A DNA stretch of 64,000 nt, from NCBI RefSeq assembly GCF_002287175.1, contig NZ_LMVM01000001.1, forward strand, positions 372,001-436,000, in the 5' to 3' direction. Position numbers and translations under genes: made by a program. The stretch is from Methanobacterium bryantii. GTDB taxonomy: Archaea; Methanobacteriota; Methanobacteria; Methanobacteriales; Methanobacteriaceae. Positions within the stretch are counted from its first letter, which is position 1; each line of letters opens with the position of its first letter. The notes beneath the pieces are model-generated. The model was not told the DNA's origin, searched no databases, and worked only from the letters and a program-made list of their open reading frames with translations. Of this stretch, positions 25,753 to 34,615 are shown one piece after another.

Positions 25753-26619
25753 TTGAAAACAATTGTTAAATCGCCAGGTTCTGCAACAGTTATAAATGCT
25801 ATAGCCACTGGTTGTGGTTCTGCATTTGGTATTAGACGCTATGTAACTGCAGAAGTGGAATTAAAATCATCAAATATAATATGTAAGTCAGATAAAGATG
25901 TAGACACAAGTTTAATGGAGCTATGTGTTAAAAGCGTTCTCCATAAATTTGATATTGATACTGGAGTTAAAGTTAAAATATATTCTGATCTTCCAGTTGC
26001 ATCTGGACTTTCAAGCAGCAGTGCAACTTCAAATGCAGTTGTTCTGGCTACAGTTTCAGCTTTATCAAAAGAATATGGTCCTGATTGTTATATGTCTGAT
26101 GTGGATGTATTAAATTTAGCTATAGATGCTTCGTTAGAGGCGGGTGTTACTATTACTGGTGCATTCGACGATGCAAGTGCTTCCTTTTTTGGAGGATTAA
26201 CTGTAACCGACAACATGAACCGAAAAATTTTGAAAAAGCAAGACATGGAAGAGCAAAATATATTAATATATATGCCAGATAAAAAATCACTTACTGCACA
26301 ATCTGATATTTTGAAGATGAAACTTCTCTCACCTTATGTCAAGCTTGCATTTGACCAGGCTTTAAAAGGTGATATATATAAGGCTCTAACTTTAAATGGA
26401 CTTTTATATTGTGCAGCTCTTGAATTTAATCCTAACATTGCCCTTGATGCATTAAGTGCAGGTGCAATTGCGGCCGGATTATCAGGTACAGGGCCTTCAT
26501 TTGTGGCTGTAACTGATGATAAAGCTTTAGATAATGTTTTAGACTCATGGAGCTCTTATGAAGGTAACATTATACATACTGAAGTTGATAATGAAGGCAC
26601 GAAGGAAATTCTGAGTTAA
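25753..26619 (+). CDS. Archaeal shikimate kinase (GHMP family)
   Basis: The 288-residue GHMP kinase starts MKTIVKSPGSATVINAIATG and has the ATP loop PVASGLSSSSATSNAV and the C-terminal GLSGTGPSFVAV. It phosphorylates shikimate in aromatic amino acid synthesis and is unrelated to bacterial AroK. TTG 25753 is preferred over ATG 25729 because AAAGGTGAT lies immediately upstream and the family begins at this residue. It leads the operon with chorismate mutase and S17e. Confidence 0.9.
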   Translation: MKTIVKSPGSATVINAIATGCGSAFGIRRYVTAEVELKSSNIICKSDKDVDTSLMELCVKSVLHKFDIDTGVKVKIYSDLPVASGLSSSSATSNAVVLATVSALSKEYGPDCYMSDVDVLNLAIDASLEAGVTITGAFDDASASFFGGLTVTDNMNRKILKKQDMEEQNILIYMPDKKSLTAQSDILKMKLLSPYVKLAFDQALKGDIYKALTLNGLLYCAALEFNPNIALDALSAGAIAAGLSGTGPSFVAVTDDKALDNVLDSWSSYEGNIIHTEVDNEGTKEILS

Positions 26620-26654
26620 TAAGTCTCCTTTTTTAAACAAATTAAGGTGAAAAA

Positions 26655-26954
26655 GTGGATAAGGCAGAAGCTTTAAAAGTTCTTCAAGAATCTAGAGTCG
26701 CAATCGATAAAATAGATGAAGAACTAATATATTTAATAGAAAAAAGAACATCTCTTGCCAAAGATATTGCGAGTGCAAAACTAGCTTTGGGCATTCCAAT
26801 AGAAGATAAAAAAAGAGAAGATTATATTCAAGATAAAATTAAAAAGATCTCCAAAGAAATAGATGGAGACTTCATCAATAAAATAATGAATATTTTGATG
26901 GAATTAAACAAAAAAGAACAAGAAAAAATACTTAGGAGGAATACTAATGGGTAA
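26655..26954 (+). CDS. Chorismate mutase, AroQ type
   Basis: The 99-residue helical protein has the AroQ helix pattern: LQESRVAIDKIDEELIYLIE, KRTSLAKDIASAK and the following EDKKREDYI. It converts chorismate to prephenate. GTG 26655 is the start, after AAGGTG. Its 3' end overlaps the S17e ATG by 8 nt. Confidence 0.9.
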   Translation: MDKAEALKVLQESRVAIDKIDEELIYLIEKRTSLAKDIASAKLALGIPIEDKKREDYIQDKIKKISKEIDGDFINKIMNILMELNKKEQEKILRRNTNG

Positions 26955-27138
26955 CATAAGAACATCATTCGTAAAAAGAACTGCAAAAGAATTAGTAGAA
27001 ACATATGAGGGTAAATTTACCACAGATTTTGATGAAAATAAAAAGTTAGTAGAAGAATTTTCTACTGTAAGTACAAAACATCTTAGAAATAAAATTGCAG
27101 GATATGTAACTAGACTAGTAAAACAAGGACCTCAATAG
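26947..27138 (+). CDS. rps17e: Ribosomal protein S17e
   Basis: The 63-residue protein matches archaeal/eukaryotic eS17: GNIRTSFVKRTAKELVETY and the C-terminal STKHLRNKIAGYVTRLV. AGGAGG lies 8 nt before the ATG, inside the chorismate mutase gene. This gene places the window in the Archaea. Confidence 0.95.
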   Translation: MGNIRTSFVKRTAKELVETYEGKFTTDFDENKKLVEEFSTVSTKHLRNKIAGYVTRLVKQGPQ

Positions 27139-27176
27139 ATCTTATAGATATCAATAGATTTCAGGTGTGACAGTTA

Positions 27177-28397
27177 ATGGGAATTATAGTGGCCAAGTTC
27201 GGAGGAACATCCGTTGGTAATGGTGAACGGATTAAAAAAGCAGCGCAATCAGTTGTAAATGAATACATGAAAGGTAAAAAGGTAGTAGTTGTTGTATCTG
27301 CAATAAATAAAACGACAGATGAGTTTTTAAAAATTGTAGATACTGCTATGGGAAAATCTATAACAGACAAACAGCTTGCTGAAGTTGTTTCAATGGGAGA
27401 AATGACCAGTGTTAGAATATTTTCATCAACTATTGAATCTTTAGGTGTTAAATCCGAATATGTAGATCCATATGCAGATGCTTGGCCCGTAATTACTGAT
27501 AACAATTTTTTAAGTGCAAAAATTAACTTTGAAGTAACAGAAGACAAATCAAGCAAGATTAAAGAAATGATAGACGAAGGAATAATTCCTGTAGTCTGTG
27601 GATACCTTGGAAAAAATGAATCAGGGAACATCACAACTTTAGGACGAGGAGGAAGTGACATAACTGCATTTTTGCTTGGGCACTGCCTCAAAGCTGAAGA
27701 AGTTATCATTGTAACTGATGTTGATGGAGTAATGTCTACCGATCCGAATAAACTTCTCTCGGCTAAAAAGCTTGATAAAATTTCTGTTGAAGAAATGAGG
27801 GATCTTGCAACTCATGGAGCACAGGTATTGCACCCCCATGCTCTAAAATACAAAGATCCAAAAATAGATGCTAAAATAATTGGATATGAGAAAGGAGACT
27901 TATCTACTCCTGGGACAGAAATTATAGGTCCTTCTAATAATGAATTACTCAAATGTGCAACCATAAACAACGAACCTATATCTGTTATTGCTGTTGTTGG
28001 GGAAGAGATTTTAACAAAATCTGGAATTTTGTCAAAAATCACAGATACTCTTGCAAAACATAAAATTAACATCTATGGAATTTCTACAGGTCAAAATTCC
28101 ATAACTGTATTCGTTAATAAATCTGATTCAGACCGTGCTCATGAAGTTCTCCATGAAGTTGTTGTAACAACTGATGATTTAAGTTCTCTTTCTCTGGGAA
28201 GAGAAATTGCAATGATAACTGTTGCAAGTCAGGATTTTATAGACACTCCTGGAGTAATAGCAGAAATAACTGAACCTTTACAAAAAAGTAAAATAAATAT
28301 TGTTGAAATTTCTTCAAGTCAGACTTCTGTTGTTCTTTTTGTGGATTGGGATGATGGTAATAAGGCTTATGAACTTGTAAAAGGTGTCTTAAAATGA
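27177..28397 (+). CDS. lysC: Aspartate kinase
   Basis: The 406-residue enzyme has VAKFGGTSVGNGERI at the N terminus, LGRGGSDITAFLLG in the kinase domain, and two C-terminal ACT domains (about 265-335 and 345-405) for allosteric feedback. It makes aspartyl phosphate for lysine, threonine and methionine. Its stop overlaps the dapA ATG by 4 nt. Confidence 0.93.
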   Translation: MGIIVAKFGGTSVGNGERIKKAAQSVVNEYMKGKKVVVVVSAINKTTDEFLKIVDTAMGKSITDKQLAEVVSMGEMTSVRIFSSTIESLGVKSEYVDPYADAWPVITDNNFLSAKINFEVTEDKSSKIKEMIDEGIIPVVCGYLGKNESGNITTLGRGGSDITAFLLGHCLKAEEVIIVTDVDGVMSTDPNKLLSAKKLDKISVEEMRDLATHGAQVLHPHALKYKDPKIDAKIIGYEKGDLSTPGTEIIGPSNNELLKCATINNEPISVIAVVGEEILTKSGILSKITDTLAKHKINIYGISTGQNSITVFVNKSDSDRAHEVLHEVVVTTDDLSSLSLGREIAMITVASQDFIDTPGVIAEITEPLQKSKINIVEISSSQTSVVLFVDWDDGNKAYELVKGVLK

Positions 28398-29287
28398 AAT
28401 TTGAAGGTACGACCGTGGCTATGGTGACTCCATACACGAAAAACGATGAAATAGATGAAGAAGGAATTCGTGAAAACATAAATTATTTGATAGAAAACGG
28501 CGTTAATGGGATATTAGCTGCAGGAACAACTGGTGAATCAGCTACAATATCTCACGATGAGCACAGAAAGCTGTTAGATATTTTAATTGATGAAGCTGAT
28601 GGTAAAGTTACGACTATCGCCGGTGCGGGTAGTAATTCATCCAAGGAAGCTCTTGGACTTGTTAAACATGCTGAAGATATAGGTGCAGATGGAGCACTGG
28701 TTATAACACCTTATTACAATAAACCGCAGCAAAATGGCCTTTATGAGCATTATAAATTACTTTCAGAATCTACAAATATTCCTATAATAGTTTACAATGT
28801 ACCTTCAAGAACAGGTACAGATATAGACGTTGAAACTATAGGAAAAGTTGCAGAACTTGACAACATTGCTGCTATTAAAGAAGCAAACCCTGACCTGGAT
28901 AAAGTATCTCAAATAATTAAAAAAATTGATGAAATAGGTAAAACTGATAAATTCGCAGTTCTATCTGGAAATGATGATCTTACACTTCCTATGATAGCTT
29001 TGGGTGCAAAAGGAGTGATAAGTGTTGTTGCAAATGTTGATCCAGCACGTATGAGCCAGCTGGTTAATTATGCATTGGAAGGGGACTTTGAATCTGCATC
29101 TGAATCCCATTACGAACTTTATGATCTCATGAAAGTTTTATTCATTGAGACAAATCCAGTCCCAGCAAAAACAGCTTTAAGTATGATGGGAAGGCCGGCA
29201 GGTAATGTAAGAATGCCTCTTGCACCTATTAATGAGGAAAACAAGGCTAAATTAAAAGAAGTGCTTAAAAACCTTGATTTAATTTAA
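28394..29287 (+). CDS. dapA: 4-hydroxy-tetrahydrodipicolinate synthase
   Basis: The 297-residue TIM barrel has GTTGESATISHDEH, YNVPSRTGTDI (catalytic Tyr) and AIKEANPDL (Schiff-base Lys). It condenses aspartate semialdehyde with pyruvate. The ATGA overlap with lysC shows translational coupling. The usual next gene, dapB, is separated by 217 bp holding hairpin mosaic C. Confidence 0.94.
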   Translation: MKFEGTTVAMVTPYTKNDEIDEEGIRENINYLIENGVNGILAAGTTGESATISHDEHRKLLDILIDEADGKVTTIAGAGSNSSKEALGLVKHAEDIGADGALVITPYYNKPQQNGLYEHYKLLSESTNIPIIVYNVPSRTGTDIDVETIGKVAELDNIAAIKEANPDLDKVSQIIKKIDEIGKTDKFAVLSGNDDLTLPMIALGAKGVISVVANVDPARMSQLVNYALEGDFESASESHYELYDLMKVLFIETNPVPAKTALSMMGRPAGNVRMPLAPINEENKAKLKEVLKNLDLI

Positions 29288-29340
29288 ATTATTATTTAGC
29301 ACATTTGCTAAAACTATTATTTAATTTTTATACCGCTCGA

Positions 29341-29480
29341 GAATTCCCTCAAAAACTATGTTTTTGCAGGTTTTTCGGGCTTTTTTATAATTTTTTATGG
29401 GGAAGTTGGTAAAAATCAAAGATTTTATGCCAGAAATAGCAAATTTTAGGTCGAAATCAGAGATTTTCTGAATCAAAATA
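29341..29480. repeat. Hairpin mosaic C (short, degenerate) between dapA and dapB
   Basis: The spacer contains decayed units of the mosaic type: AAAAAC-TAT-GTTTTT, AAAATC-AAA-GATTTT, and GAAATC-AGA-GATTTTC. Stems are mostly 6 bp, loops 3 nt. No CGCTCATG ends are present. It lies inside an operon, so it would be transcribed and could fold in the mRNA ahead of the dapB ribosome site (GGAGAG near 29490). Confidence 0.65.
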
Positions 29481-29504
29481 TTAAATATTGGAGAGATTGA
29501 TAAA

Positions 29505-30326
29505 ATGATTGGAGTGGCTGTAACAGGCGCAAGCGGAAGAATGGGTTCTAAAATAATTAGGACCATACTTGAACAGGATGACATGAAAGTTGTGGCAGCA
29601 ATAGAAGCACCAAATACTCCTTTTGAGGGAAAGGATGTAGGTGAAGTAATTGGTGTGGGAACCATTGGTGTTCCTGTAAACGGTGCTGAAAAACTTGCTG
29701 AAGTTCTAACAGAAAAGAAGCCAGATGTGCTTGTTGATTTTACTATAGCAAATGCCGCTGTAGGTACAATTAAAACTTCAGCAGAATGTGGAGTTAATGT
29801 AGTTGTAGGTACAACTGGATTTTCAGACGAACAAATGGAAGAAATGAAAAATGCTATAGAAAATAATAAAGTAAAAGCAGTAATTGCTCCAAACATGGCA
29901 GTAGGTGTAAATGTATTCTTTAAAATCATTGCAGACCTTGCTAAAATCTTAAAAGATGATTATGATGTGGAGATAATAGAAGCTCACCACAAGCATAAAG
30001 CTGATGCACCATCAGGAACAGCTGTTAAAGCTTATGAAGTTCTGGCAGAGGCACTTGGAAGAGATAAGAATGAATGTGGCGTCTACGGCAGGCAAGGAGT
30101 GGTAGGTGCACGTACTCCTGAAGAGATTGGAATACACGCTGTCCGTGGCGGAGATATCGTTGGAGACCACACTGTACTTTTTGCAGGTGAAGGAGAAAGA
30201 ATTGAAATTGTCCACAGAGCACACAGCAGGCAGGCATTTGTATCGGGAGTAATTAAAGCAGTAAGATATGTTGTTGGGGCTTCGAAGAAAATAAGCGATA
30301 TGGGAGATGTTCTCGGTATAAAATAA
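29505..30326 (+). CDS. dapB: 4-hydroxy-tetrahydrodipicolinate reductase
   Basis: The 273-residue enzyme has the N-terminal Rossmann motif VAVTGASGRMGSKIIRTI, the signature EIIEAHHKHKADAPSGTA, and GARTPEEIGIHAVRGGDIVG. It reduces the DapA product with NAD(P)H. The gene follows mosaic C and precedes the PLD-OB gene by 50 bp. Confidence 0.94.
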   Translation: MIGVAVTGASGRMGSKIIRTILEQDDMKVVAAIEAPNTPFEGKDVGEVIGVGTIGVPVNGAEKLAEVLTEKKPDVLVDFTIANAAVGTIKTSAECGVNVVVGTTGFSDEQMEEMKNAIENNKVKAVIAPNMAVGVNVFFKIIADLAKILKDDYDVEIIEAHHKHKADAPSGTAVKAYEVLAEALGRDKNECGVYGRQGVVGARTPEEIGIHAVRGGDIVGDHTVLFAGEGERIEIVHRAHSRQAFVSGVIKAVRYVVGASKKISDMGDVLGIK

Positions 30327-30376
30327 AAAAATAATTTGCTTATTTTATATAATATTTTTATTTTTTAGGGGGATAC

Positions 30377-31534
30377 ATGCTTTTTAAGAAACGTGAACCA
30401 GTAACTGAATTTGTTCCAACTTTCTTAAAGGAAGACCGTTCTGCTTTAAGAAAGATTCATGAAATGATAAGTGGTGCACAAAATCATATTTACATTGTAT
30501 ATCCATGGATCACGCTTGGTGAAGAATTTATCATTCCTTTTGAAAATGCTTTATCTAATAATAAAGATGTAGAAGTATATCTTATCACTAAACTGGAAAA
30601 GGAAGATGTATTTCGAAGGCTGCATCAATTAGATGATGTTGAAAGGTGGAAAAGTATTTTCGGTGACAATATATCTATAAAATACAATAATAATCTTCAT
30701 GCAAAGATGATAATTGTCGATGACACTGAAATGATTGCTGGATCTTCAAATTTAACTGGAAGCGGTCTTGGATCATCTAGAGATTATGAAGGAAAGCCTC
30801 AGATCGAAGCAAATATTTATACAAATGACCGAAAAGCTGTAGAAAATGGAGTGGGCTTTTTTGTCAGGTTATGGAGCCATAAAACTTCAAATAAATATGT
30901 TAATGATGAATATGTGCTATCCTGTAAATCATACCATCTATCTGGGATATATCAAAGATACAGAAAGGACTTTGATAAAATAGTGAATCAGGAGAAAATG
31001 CGGGTAAAAGATGATGGAACTTTAAAGTTTAACGGAATTCTAGGCTATTTAGATAGTAAAAAGGCGTATGTTTTGGGAAAAACAAGGAAAGATATTGCCG
31101 TGAAACTTTTGCGAGATAGCAGAAGTTTGAATTCATCTAAAATTGGCGATGAAGTAGAAATTTCAGGTAAATTTAACAGGATAGAAGGACATAGCGAGTT
31201 TACAATAAAAGAATTATCAAAGGGTACTGATAAATTTAACATAAATGATTTGAGGTTAGGTTTAAGTAAAATTAAGATAAATGGAGAAGTTGTAAGCATA
31301 GAAGAAGTAATTGAAATGGAGACTAAGTATGGCAGTAAGATTTTAACACTTGTTAAAATTAAAGATGACACTGGAGATATCACTTTAGAGCTTTGGGATA
31401 ATATAATTCCAAGTGGAAAACTTAAATACGGTATCAAGCTGGAAATAACAAACGGCTATACAAAGGTCCATGAAGGAGAATTAAGATTAGGACTTCAAAA
31501 GAACGACGGAAAAATAAAGTTATTAGGTGTATAA
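30377..31534 (+). CDS. PLD-like phosphodiesterase domain fused to OB-fold domains
   Basis: The 385-residue protein has one phospholipase-D motif, HAKMIIVDDTEMIAGSSNLT (His108, Lys110, Asp115, and the following GSSN), within residues 20-190. A helical linker follows, then from about 210 to 385 strand-rich regions resembling two OB folds of the nucleic-acid-binding kind (LVKIKDDTGDITLELWDN). With a single HKD motif it would need to dimerise to form a nuclease site. The build suggests a DNA or RNA end-processing enzyme, although the gene lies between dapB and asd. No membrane segments. The activity is inference. Confidence 0.75.
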   Translation: MLFKKREPVTEFVPTFLKEDRSALRKIHEMISGAQNHIYIVYPWITLGEEFIIPFENALSNNKDVEVYLITKLEKEDVFRRLHQLDDVERWKSIFGDNISIKYNNNLHAKMIIVDDTEMIAGSSNLTGSGLGSSRDYEGKPQIEANIYTNDRKAVENGVGFFVRLWSHKTSNKYVNDEYVLSCKSYHLSGIYQRYRKDFDKIVNQEKMRVKDDGTLKFNGILGYLDSKKAYVLGKTRKDIAVKLLRDSRSLNSSKIGDEVEISGKFNRIEGHSEFTIKELSKGTDKFNINDLRLGLSKIKINGEVVSIEEVIEMETKYGSKILTLVKIKDDTGDITLELWDNIIPSGKLKYGIKLEITNGYTKVHEGELRLGLQKNDGKIKLLGV

Positions 31535-31655
31535 ATTTATAGTAGATAACATAAATTATTAGATATATTTAGTAAATTAAAGATAATATGACATAAATAA
31601 AATGGAAAGTCATTTCTACGATATTTTGTTATGAATCTGTATTATAGGTGATTAT

Positions 31656-32699
31656 ATGGTAAACGTAGGTATTCTCGGAGCAACTGGAATGGTTGGGCAG
31701 AGATTCATTGAACTTTTGGCAGATCATCCAAAGTTTGAAATCACTGCTCTTACAGCATCTGCAAGATCAGCAGGAAAAAGATATGAAGACGCCGCAACAT
31801 GGTATCTGGATAGTCCGATACCAGAAAGTGTTAAAGACATTACTGTAGTGGATACAGACCCTAAAGAAGCTAAGGATGTGGATATTGTATTTTCTGCGCT
31901 TCCGGCAGATACTGCAGCGATTGTGGAGCCGAAGTTTGCCAAATCATGTATTGTAGCATCAAATGCAAGTGCAATGAGAATGGAGCCCGATGTTCCCCTG
32001 GTGATACCTGAAGTTAACCCGGAACATCTGGATTTAGTAGAAATTCAACAAAAAAACAGAGGATGGGATGGATTCATAGTAACAAATCCTAACTGTTCAA
32101 CCATAGCTTTAACTCTCACTTTAAAACCGCTTTATGATCAGTATAACATAAAAAGGGTGTATGTTTCAACCATGCAGGCGGTTTCTGGAGCTGGTTATAA
32201 TGGTGTTCCTTCAATGGCAATAGTGGATAATCTCGTGCCTTTTATCGGCGGCGAAGAAGAGAAAATGGAATCTGAAACACTTCACTTGCTTGGTGAATTT
32301 GATGGAGAATCTGTAGTCCCTGCGCCATTTGGATTAAGTGCTTCCTGTCACAGGGTTGCTGTTGTCAATGGGCATACTGAAGCAGTTTTCATTGAAATGG
32401 AAGATGATTTGGAAATTGAAGATGTGAAAAATTGTTTATGTAATTTCAAAGGCCTTCCACAAAAGTTAGATCTCCACTCTGCACCAAAAAATCCGGTTGT
32501 AATCAGGGAAGAAGAAAACAGGCCTCAGCCAAGAATGGACAGGAATACCGATAACGGCATGGCTGTAACTGTTGGAAGATTAAGGAAAGATGCAGCATTT
32601 GATAACAGTCTTAGATATGTATTAGTTGGGCATAACACTATACGGGGCGCTGCTGGTGCTTCTATTTTGAATGCAGAACTTATTTCTGAGATAATGTAG
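31656..32699 (+). CDS. asd: Aspartate-semialdehyde dehydrogenase
   Basis: The 347-residue enzyme has GILGATGMVGQRFIELL, the catalytic cysteine in VTNPNCSTIALTL, and the substrate-binding SASCHRVAVVNGH. It reduces aspartyl phosphate to the semialdehyde used by DapA. It ends the lysine/threonine gene group; a terminator-like hairpin follows. Confidence 0.94.
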   Translation: MVNVGILGATGMVGQRFIELLADHPKFEITALTASARSAGKRYEDAATWYLDSPIPESVKDITVVDTDPKEAKDVDIVFSALPADTAAIVEPKFAKSCIVASNASAMRMEPDVPLVIPEVNPEHLDLVEIQQKNRGWDGFIVTNPNCSTIALTLTLKPLYDQYNIKRVYVSTMQAVSGAGYNGVPSMAIVDNLVPFIGGEEEKMESETLHLLGEFDGESVVPAPFGLSASCHRVAVVNGHTEAVFIEMEDDLEIEDVKNCLCNFKGLPQKLDLHSAPKNPVVIREEENRPQPRMDRNTDNGMAVTVGRLRKDAAFDNSLRYVLVGHNTIRGAAGASILNAELISEIM

Positions 32700-32776
32700 T
32701 GTTCAAACATGGATAAGATTTTGATTACTGCATAAAAATAGAATATTTTTAAAGAAAGCAATTCTATGAATATTTA

Positions 32777-32820
32777 AAACCCTTAAAATTGCAGATCTTG
32801 CAGGGTTTTTTTATTTTTTA
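32777..32820 (+). terminator. Hairpin-plus-T-run terminator after asd
   Basis: AAACCCT (32777-32783) and AGGGTTT (32802-32808) form a stem around an 18-nt loop, followed by an uninterrupted T run and a T-rich tail. It lies 78 bp after the asd stop. The T-tract is what archaeal polymerase needs; the hairpin may be incidental. Confidence 0.5.
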
Positions 32821-33007
32821 TTTTAATAATTCTATTTTCAAAGTATTACTTAACTAAGTTTCTAATATGATCACCAGCAGATTTAAGATAAGTTTATATT
32901 AAATATATGATTATTAAATTAACATTGAACTAAAATCACAGTGAATATATAATAATTTATTAAATAAGTGAATTCAATCACGAGTTAATAATGGTAATTT
33001 GGTGATC

Positions 33008-33023
33008 TGTGATATAAATCACA
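33008..33023. promoter_or_regulatory. TGTGA-N6-TCACA operator before exported protein 1
   Basis: TGTGATATAAATCACA is a perfect palindrome (extended by C/G to 18 bp) 33 bp before the GTG start. The same TGTGA-N6-TCAC form lies before the two related genes at 33957 and 35944, which supports a shared regulator. The form equals the bacterial CRP-type consensus, but no such regulator is encoded here. Confidence 0.65.
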
Positions 33024-33055
33024 GTTGTGTTATAGTTTAAAATGAGGGGAAGTTT

Positions 33056-33604
33056 GTGAAAGAAAGTTACAATATACTCTTTGCAGTATTTTCTATAATT
33101 TTTATAGTTGCGAGCATATTTTCTGTATATGCAGACAGCTCAAATTCCTCAAATAGCACTAATACTACCAATACAACCAATGTTACACGAAATTTAACGG
33201 GGAATGCGGTAGTTCAGCCCATGTCAATATGGGTATCTGTCTCAGAGACTCCAACAACCATTAATTTTGGGAGTTTAAATGCTGACGGAACTGAACATAC
33301 ATATACCAGCGCAACTAACGTTACTGTAAGTGCAATTGGATTAAGTGCCAGTTTATATACCAGTGTTGGCGGTAATTTTGTCAGTAGCTCTGACACTATC
33401 CCGGTTAGCAATTTTAAATACAGCTGTTCTGATGCTAGTCCGGCTATAAGTAAAACATCATTTACTACTACTCCTACTTTAGTAGATACGTTTTCATATT
33501 TTTTAGTTAATACCAAAACATATCGTATGAACTATTATTTAACTGTTCCAGTAAATACTCAGCCTGGAACTTACAGTACAACTGTAATATATACTGCTAG
33601 TTAA
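33056..33604 (+). CDS. Small exported protein 1 (WxL-like beta domain)
   Basis: The 182-residue protein has a signal peptide (hydrophobic residues 7-24, cleavage near YADSS), an Asn/Thr/Ser-rich linker with many N-glycosylation sequons, and a beta-rich domain ending QPGTYSTTVIYTAS. That last strand motif recurs in the genes at 33957 (GTYTNTVTYTAVK) and 35944 (GNYQNQLTYTAIK). It recalls the C-terminal strand of bacterial WxL surface domains, without the tryptophan. GTG 33056 is the start, with GAGGGGA ahead. It is probably a cell-surface protein. Confidence 0.7.
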   Translation: MKESYNILFAVFSIIFIVASIFSVYADSSNSSNSTNTTNTTNVTRNLTGNAVVQPMSIWVSVSETPTTINFGSLNADGTEHTYTSATNVTVSAIGLSASLYTSVGGNFVSSSDTIPVSNFKYSCSDASPAISKTSFTTTPTLVDTFSYFLVNTKTYRMNYYLTVPVNTQPGTYSTTVIYTAS

Positions 33605-33956
33605 TTTTAATTGTGCGGGCATTGTTTTAACTAGTTTGATCTGAATTTTTCTATTAAACTCTTTTTTTGTTGTGTTATAATATGAATTTTTCATTTTAAT
33701 TAGATTTATGTATTTTATTATGTTATTTGTAATACTAAATTTTTATTAAATCCTAATCAATACTTTAAATAATTTATTATTAAGTTTAGGGTTCTGTAAT
33801 ATTCCCATTTCACAGGAAAACCGCATAATATTTATATATTATGATAACAATATCACAATTTAGTTGATATCTAGTTATAACTTTGTGACAATAGTCACTA
33901 ATGGAATACAATGATGGCTTAATATTTATATCAATAATATAAGGACGTGATTAACA
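33605..33956. promoter_or_regulatory. Promoter region of exported protein 2 with conserved upstream block
   Basis: The block 33824-33857 is nearly identical (about 29 of 34 bases) to 35819-35852 ahead of exported protein 3; both end AACAATATCACA. An operator follows at 33884-33899, then a TATA-like ATATTTATAT near 33920 and AAGGACGTG before the ATG. The first 200 bp of the stretch show nothing else. Confidence 0.6.
33884..33899. promoter_or_regulatory. TGTGA-N6-TCACT operator before exported protein 2
   Basis: TGTGACAATAGTCACT includes a perfect GTGAC-AATA-GTCAC palindrome. It lies about 20 bp upstream of the probable TATA box, a position more typical of an activator than a repressor in archaea. 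Confidence 0.65.
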
Positions 33957-34478
33957 ATGAATCAAAAAATAGTGGGAATAATTCCATTGATAGCTGCAAT
34001 GATGTTTGTAGCTATTTTTGCAGTAGGGGACAATCAGGCTGCAGCTGCAGAGACAGCAACTCAGACTGCAACATTGACAGTTCCTTCAAACATAGCAATA
34101 ACTGTTAGTGGAGATACAACTTTAGCTGGAACAGGTACAGGTTCAACTTATACAAGTAATGCTCTTTACACTGTGACCAACACTGGAAACACAAGAATAG
34201 ATGTTTCTATAAGTTCAGGTAATGCATTTACTACTTTAACTTCTACTGATACAATTCCAATAGCTGCTTCTGGTGATGATAAATACACTGTATCAGTTAC
34301 TGGTGGTAGTACCGTTAATATACCAAGTACTGGAGCAAATACTATTTACAGTAACTTACACACTCCAAATCAAGGCAGTAACAGTTTCACTGCTAGCCAG
34401 TCACTATATGTACCTGCAGGACTTGAAGATGGTACATACACTAACACAGTAACTTACACTGCAGTAAAACATACATAA
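33957..34478 (+). CDS. Small exported protein 2 (WxL-like beta domain)
   Basis: The 173-residue protein has a signal peptide ending near AAAAETAT (about residue 30). An all-beta mature domain rich in Thr, Ser and Gly follows, containing ATLTVPSNIAITVSG, a VTNTGNTRIDVSI strand pair and the terminal GTYTNTVTYTAVK. It has no anchor, so it is secreted or held by other surface proteins. The fold type is inferred. It is followed by a membrane-anchored gene that may be its partner. Confidence 0.72.
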   Translation: MNQKIVGIIPLIAAMMFVAIFAVGDNQAAAAETATQTATLTVPSNIAITVSGDTTLAGTGTGSTYTSNALYTVTNTGNTRIDVSISSGNAFTTLTSTDTIPIAASGDDKYTVSVTGGSTVNIPSTGANTIYSNLHTPNQGSNSFTASQSLYVPAGLEDGTYTNTVTYTAVKHT

Positions 34479-34615
34479 TAAATATAAACAGAAAATACTT
34501 TTTTCTTTTAAATCTTTTTATTTTTAATTTCACTTAGATAATATTTAAGTACTTCAAAAGTATACTATTTTGTAGAATCAGATTACCATATAAATGATGA
34601 TCTGGAGGGTTTCAT

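Noticed and set aside
29321..29929. A long minus-strand frame opposite dapB
   Set aside because: Ser/Thr/Pro-rich shadow of the dapB coding sequence; similar antisense frames opposite lysC, thermosome and gad genes were dropped for the same reason.
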